Source: Dialister sp. UBA734 (GTDB taxonomy: Bacteria; Bacillota; Negativicutes; Veillonellales; Dialisteraceae). Taken from it: DNA of 21,720 nucleotides. Of the stretch, positions 19,932-21,720 are shown piece after piece (the first letter of the stretch is position 1; every line of letters begins with the position of its first letter). The stretch spans positions 1-21,720 of the forward strand of contig DBLC01000015.1 in assembly GCA_002297935.1 (NCBI GenBank), in the 5' to 3' direction. A program made the position numbers and the translations under genes. Below the pieces are notes generated by a model. It was not told the origin of the DNA. It made no database searches and saw only the letters and a program-made list of their open reading frames with translations.

Positions 19932-20564
19932 TTATTTCAACATTTCCAGCATATTCATAGTGACACCCTTATCCGGTTCTGCTTTCATCAGCTGTTCCAC
20001 GTATTTCCCCAGGTAATCACATTCGATATTCACCGGGTTACCGGGATGTTTCGTGAGAAGGATGGTCTGTTCTCCCGTATGGGGAATGAGGGCGATGGTG
20101 AAGGAATCTTCGTTTCGTTTCGCCACGGTGAGGCTGATGCCATCTACGGCAACGGAGCCTTTTTCTATGACGTAGCGCATCCATTTCTTATCTAAGGAAA
20201 TGGTCACATTGGTGGCATTTCCTTCTTTGACGAAAGATTTCACATGGCCCACCCCATCGACGTGGCCCAGCATGATGTGTCCACCCAAACGATCGGACAA
20301 GCGAAGAGCCCGTTCCAAATTTACCGGAGAGCCAATGCGCAGCAGCGAAAAGGCGGTGCGCCGCATGGTTTCTGGTGTCACGTCCGCATCGAAACTGGTT
20401 TTTTCCATGCGGACCACGGTGAGACAGGTGCCATTGACGGCAATGCTGTCTCCCAATTTCGTTCCTTCCAGCACTTTTTCACAGGAAATCGTAAGGGTAC
20501 AGGTGTCGTTTCCTCTGGAAATATGACGAATCGAGCCGATTTCTTCTACAATACCTGTAAACAT
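19932..20564 (-). CDS. ribE: Riboflavin synthase, alpha chain
   Basis: This enzyme dismutates two 6,7-dimethyl-8-ribityllumazine molecules into riboflavin and the pyrimidine precursor, acting as a trimer. The 210 residues consist of two lumazine-binding repeats: residues 1 to about 97 (MFTGIVEEIGSI, DSIAVNGTCLTV, DVTPETMRRT) and about 98 to 195 (GHIMLGHVDGVG, SVAVDGISLTV, IPHTGEQTIL). The end EQLMKAEPDKGVTMNMLEMLK is a short variable tail. The ATG at 20564 follows the ribD stop after a single base, with AGAGGA eight to nine bases upstream inside ribD, so translation is likely coupled. Confidence 0.96.
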   Translation of the reverse strand: MFTGIVEEIGSIRHISRGNDTCTLTISCEKVLEGTKLGDSIAVNGTCLTVVRMEKTSFDADVTPETMRRTAFSLLRIGSPVNLERALRLSDRLGGHIMLGHVDGVGHVKSFVKEGNATNVTISLDKKWMRYVIEKGSVAVDGISLTVAKRNEDSFTIALIPHTGEQTILLTKHPGNPVNIECDYLGKYVEQLMKAEPDKGVTMNMLEMLK

Positions 20565-20565
20565 C

Positions 20566-21720
20566 TTACTGGTCCTCTCTCTTCAGTATTTCCTTAGGAG
20601 CCCGGGTCTTGGCTGGTTTCGGTTCCGCTTTTTTGGTCTGGTCCACATAGGCTTGAATCACCAAATCAGGGCCGGACATTTCCGTCTGAATGTCTCGAAG
20701 GGCCAAAGCGTCCGCCATGGAAGCGATTCCCTGCCCGCCGATGAGGCCAGGAGCGTCTTTCCCACCGATGATTTTCGGTGCCACATAGATACGCACTTTA
20801 TCTACGATGCCTTCCGCAAACGCCGATGCCGCCAAGGTGGCACCGCCTTCCAGCAGAATCCCATCGATGCCTTTCAGGGCCAAACCGGTCATCGCTGACG
20901 AGAGATCTACTTTCCCTTTTTCCTCTCCATCGGCGATGATCACATCGACCCCCATATCGGTCAGGGCCTGCCGCTTGGCTTCATCCCCTGCGGTGGTGGT
21001 GAGGATAATATTTTCTCCCGGTTCTTGAAATACTTTGGCTTTCAGCGGTACCGACAGATTGCCATCCACAATAATTCTCACCGGATCAATCATGCCTTCC
21101 GTGCGAGCCGTCAGCTGTGGATTATCCGCCAGGATGGTACCAGCACCGACCATGATCCCTTTGTAGCAGCCACGAAGCACATGCACTTCTTCTCTGGCGT
21201 CTTCCGAAGTAATCCACTTGGAATCACCGGTGTAGCACGCCGTTTTCCCATCCAAAGACATGGCCGCTTTATAAAGAACGAACGGCTTGTGCTGGGTGAC
21301 ATATTTCAGAAATACTTCATTCAGCCGTTTCGCTTCTTCTTCCATGACACCAACGGTCACAAAAATGCCCGCGTCTTTGATACGCCGAATACCTTTTCCA
21401 GCTACCAAGGGATTCGGATCCACCATGGCCGCCACGACCCGGTCTACCCCTTTGGAAATCACCAAGTCTGCACAGGGCGGTGTCTTTCCGTAATGGGCAC
21501 AAGGTTCAAGCGTCACATAGAGTGTCGCCCCCGTCGGGTCTTCCGTAGCATTGGCGAAACAATTCACTTCCGCGTGGGGACCACCATACTGTTCATGCCA
21601 GCCTTCCCCGATGATACGGCCATCTTTCACCAGCACCGCACCCACCATAGGATTGGGCCGGGTATGCCCCATACCACGGACCGCCAGTTCCAACGCCCGG
21701 GACATAAATTTTCTATCTTC
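20566..21720 (-). CDS. ribD: Bifunctional riboflavin deaminase/reductase, 5' end cut by the window
   Basis: RibD first deaminates the pyrimidine formed by GTP cyclohydrolase II, then reduces its ribosyl side chain with NADPH. The deaminase domain shows GPHAEVNCF and LEPCAHYGKTPPC, the zinc His and Cys ligands. The reductase domain follows, with FVLYKAAMSLDGKTA, SKWITSEDAREEVH, GVGT-like VGAGTILADNP and ILLEGGATLAASA. The C-terminus carries an extra basic, proline-rich tail (KKAEPKPAKTRAPKEILKRE). An ATG exists at 21705, but the frame stays open to the edge and the residues before it (EDRKF) fit the usual N-terminus before MSRALELA, so the true start is probably just outside. First visible gene of the operon; an FMN riboswitch, if present, would lie beyond the edge. 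Confidence 0.93.
   Translation of the reverse strand, partial: EDRKFMSRALELAVRGMGHTRPNPMVGAVLVKDGRIIGEGWHEQYGGPHAEVNCFANATEDPTGATLYVTLEPCAHYGKTPPCADLVISKGVDRVVAAMVDPNPLVAGKGIRRIKDAGIFVTVGVMEEEAKRLNEVFLKYVTQHKPFVLYKAAMSLDGKTACYTGDSKWITSEDAREEVHVLRGCYKGIMVGAGTILADNPQLTARTEGMIDPVRIIVDGNLSVPLKAKVFQEPGENIILTTTAGDEAKRQALTDMGVDVIIADGEEKGKVDLSSAMTGLALKGIDGILLEGGATLAASAFAEGIVDKVRIYVAPKIIGGKDAPGLIGGQGIASMADALALRDIQTEMSGPDLVIQAYVDQTKKAEPKPAKTRAPKEILKREDQ

Overview
The window reads as a piece of a low-to-mid GC Firmicute chromosome, most likely one of the Negativicutes (Veillonella, Dialister or Megasphaera type). This is inferred from gene content and style only: strong Shine-Dalgarno sites, many extended -10 promoters, a P-loop/Asp23-like fusion protein, an Rpn-type nuclease with a Gly-Arg-Ala-Glu repeat tail, and intergenic spaces filled with short-period repeats. 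No rRNA or tRNA is present, so the genus is not fixed. Every convincing gene lies on the minus strand.

Layout from left to right. 1-119 is the repeat tail of something cut off by the window edge. 120-956 is a P-loop/Asp23-like fusion protein. 1316-2224 is murB (peptidoglycan precursor synthesis) with a clear sigma70-type promoter. 2639-7431 is a ribose operon transcribed rbsK-rbsD-rbsA-rbsC-rbsB, closed by a strong terminator at 2571-2601. It imports ribose by ABC transport, converts pyranose to furanose and phosphorylates it. Its leader carries a candidate promoter and a LacI-like half-palindrome, but no regulator gene is in the window. 8536-9921 is fumC (class II fumarase). 17913-21720 is the riboflavin operon ribD-ribE-ribBA-ribH, with the 5' end of ribD cut by the right edge.

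Between fumC and ribH (10363-17055) sits an accessory island. It holds an Rpn/PD-(D/E)XK nuclease with a strong in-frame internal start, followed by a free-standing copy of its C-terminal module. Next come an AT-rich gene resembling AIPR (abortive-infection) proteins with a small partner gene, an orphan 117-residue protein, and an ATPase_2/DUF234 protein whose promoter is embedded in a 44-bp palindrome. Taken together this looks like a small defence or selfish-gene island. The AIPR-like pair and the Rpn locus are the best candidates for an undescribed system.

The second theme is the intergenic DNA. Almost every space longer than 100 bp is built from short tandem arrays with a strict 7-bp period (several consensus sequences), arrays of usually five 9-bp units, and roughly 286-bp palindromic MITE-like elements with 27-bp terminal inverted repeats. 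These parts recur in a fixed order: heptads, nonamers, palindrome, inverted nonamers, heptads. One 182-bp derivative still shows 18-bp terminal repeats and an exact 10-bp target duplication, and it sits in the predicted leader of fumC. Other copies form hairpins inside operons (rbsD/rbsA, ribE/ribBA, ribBA/ribH) or just after stop codons (fumC, ribH).
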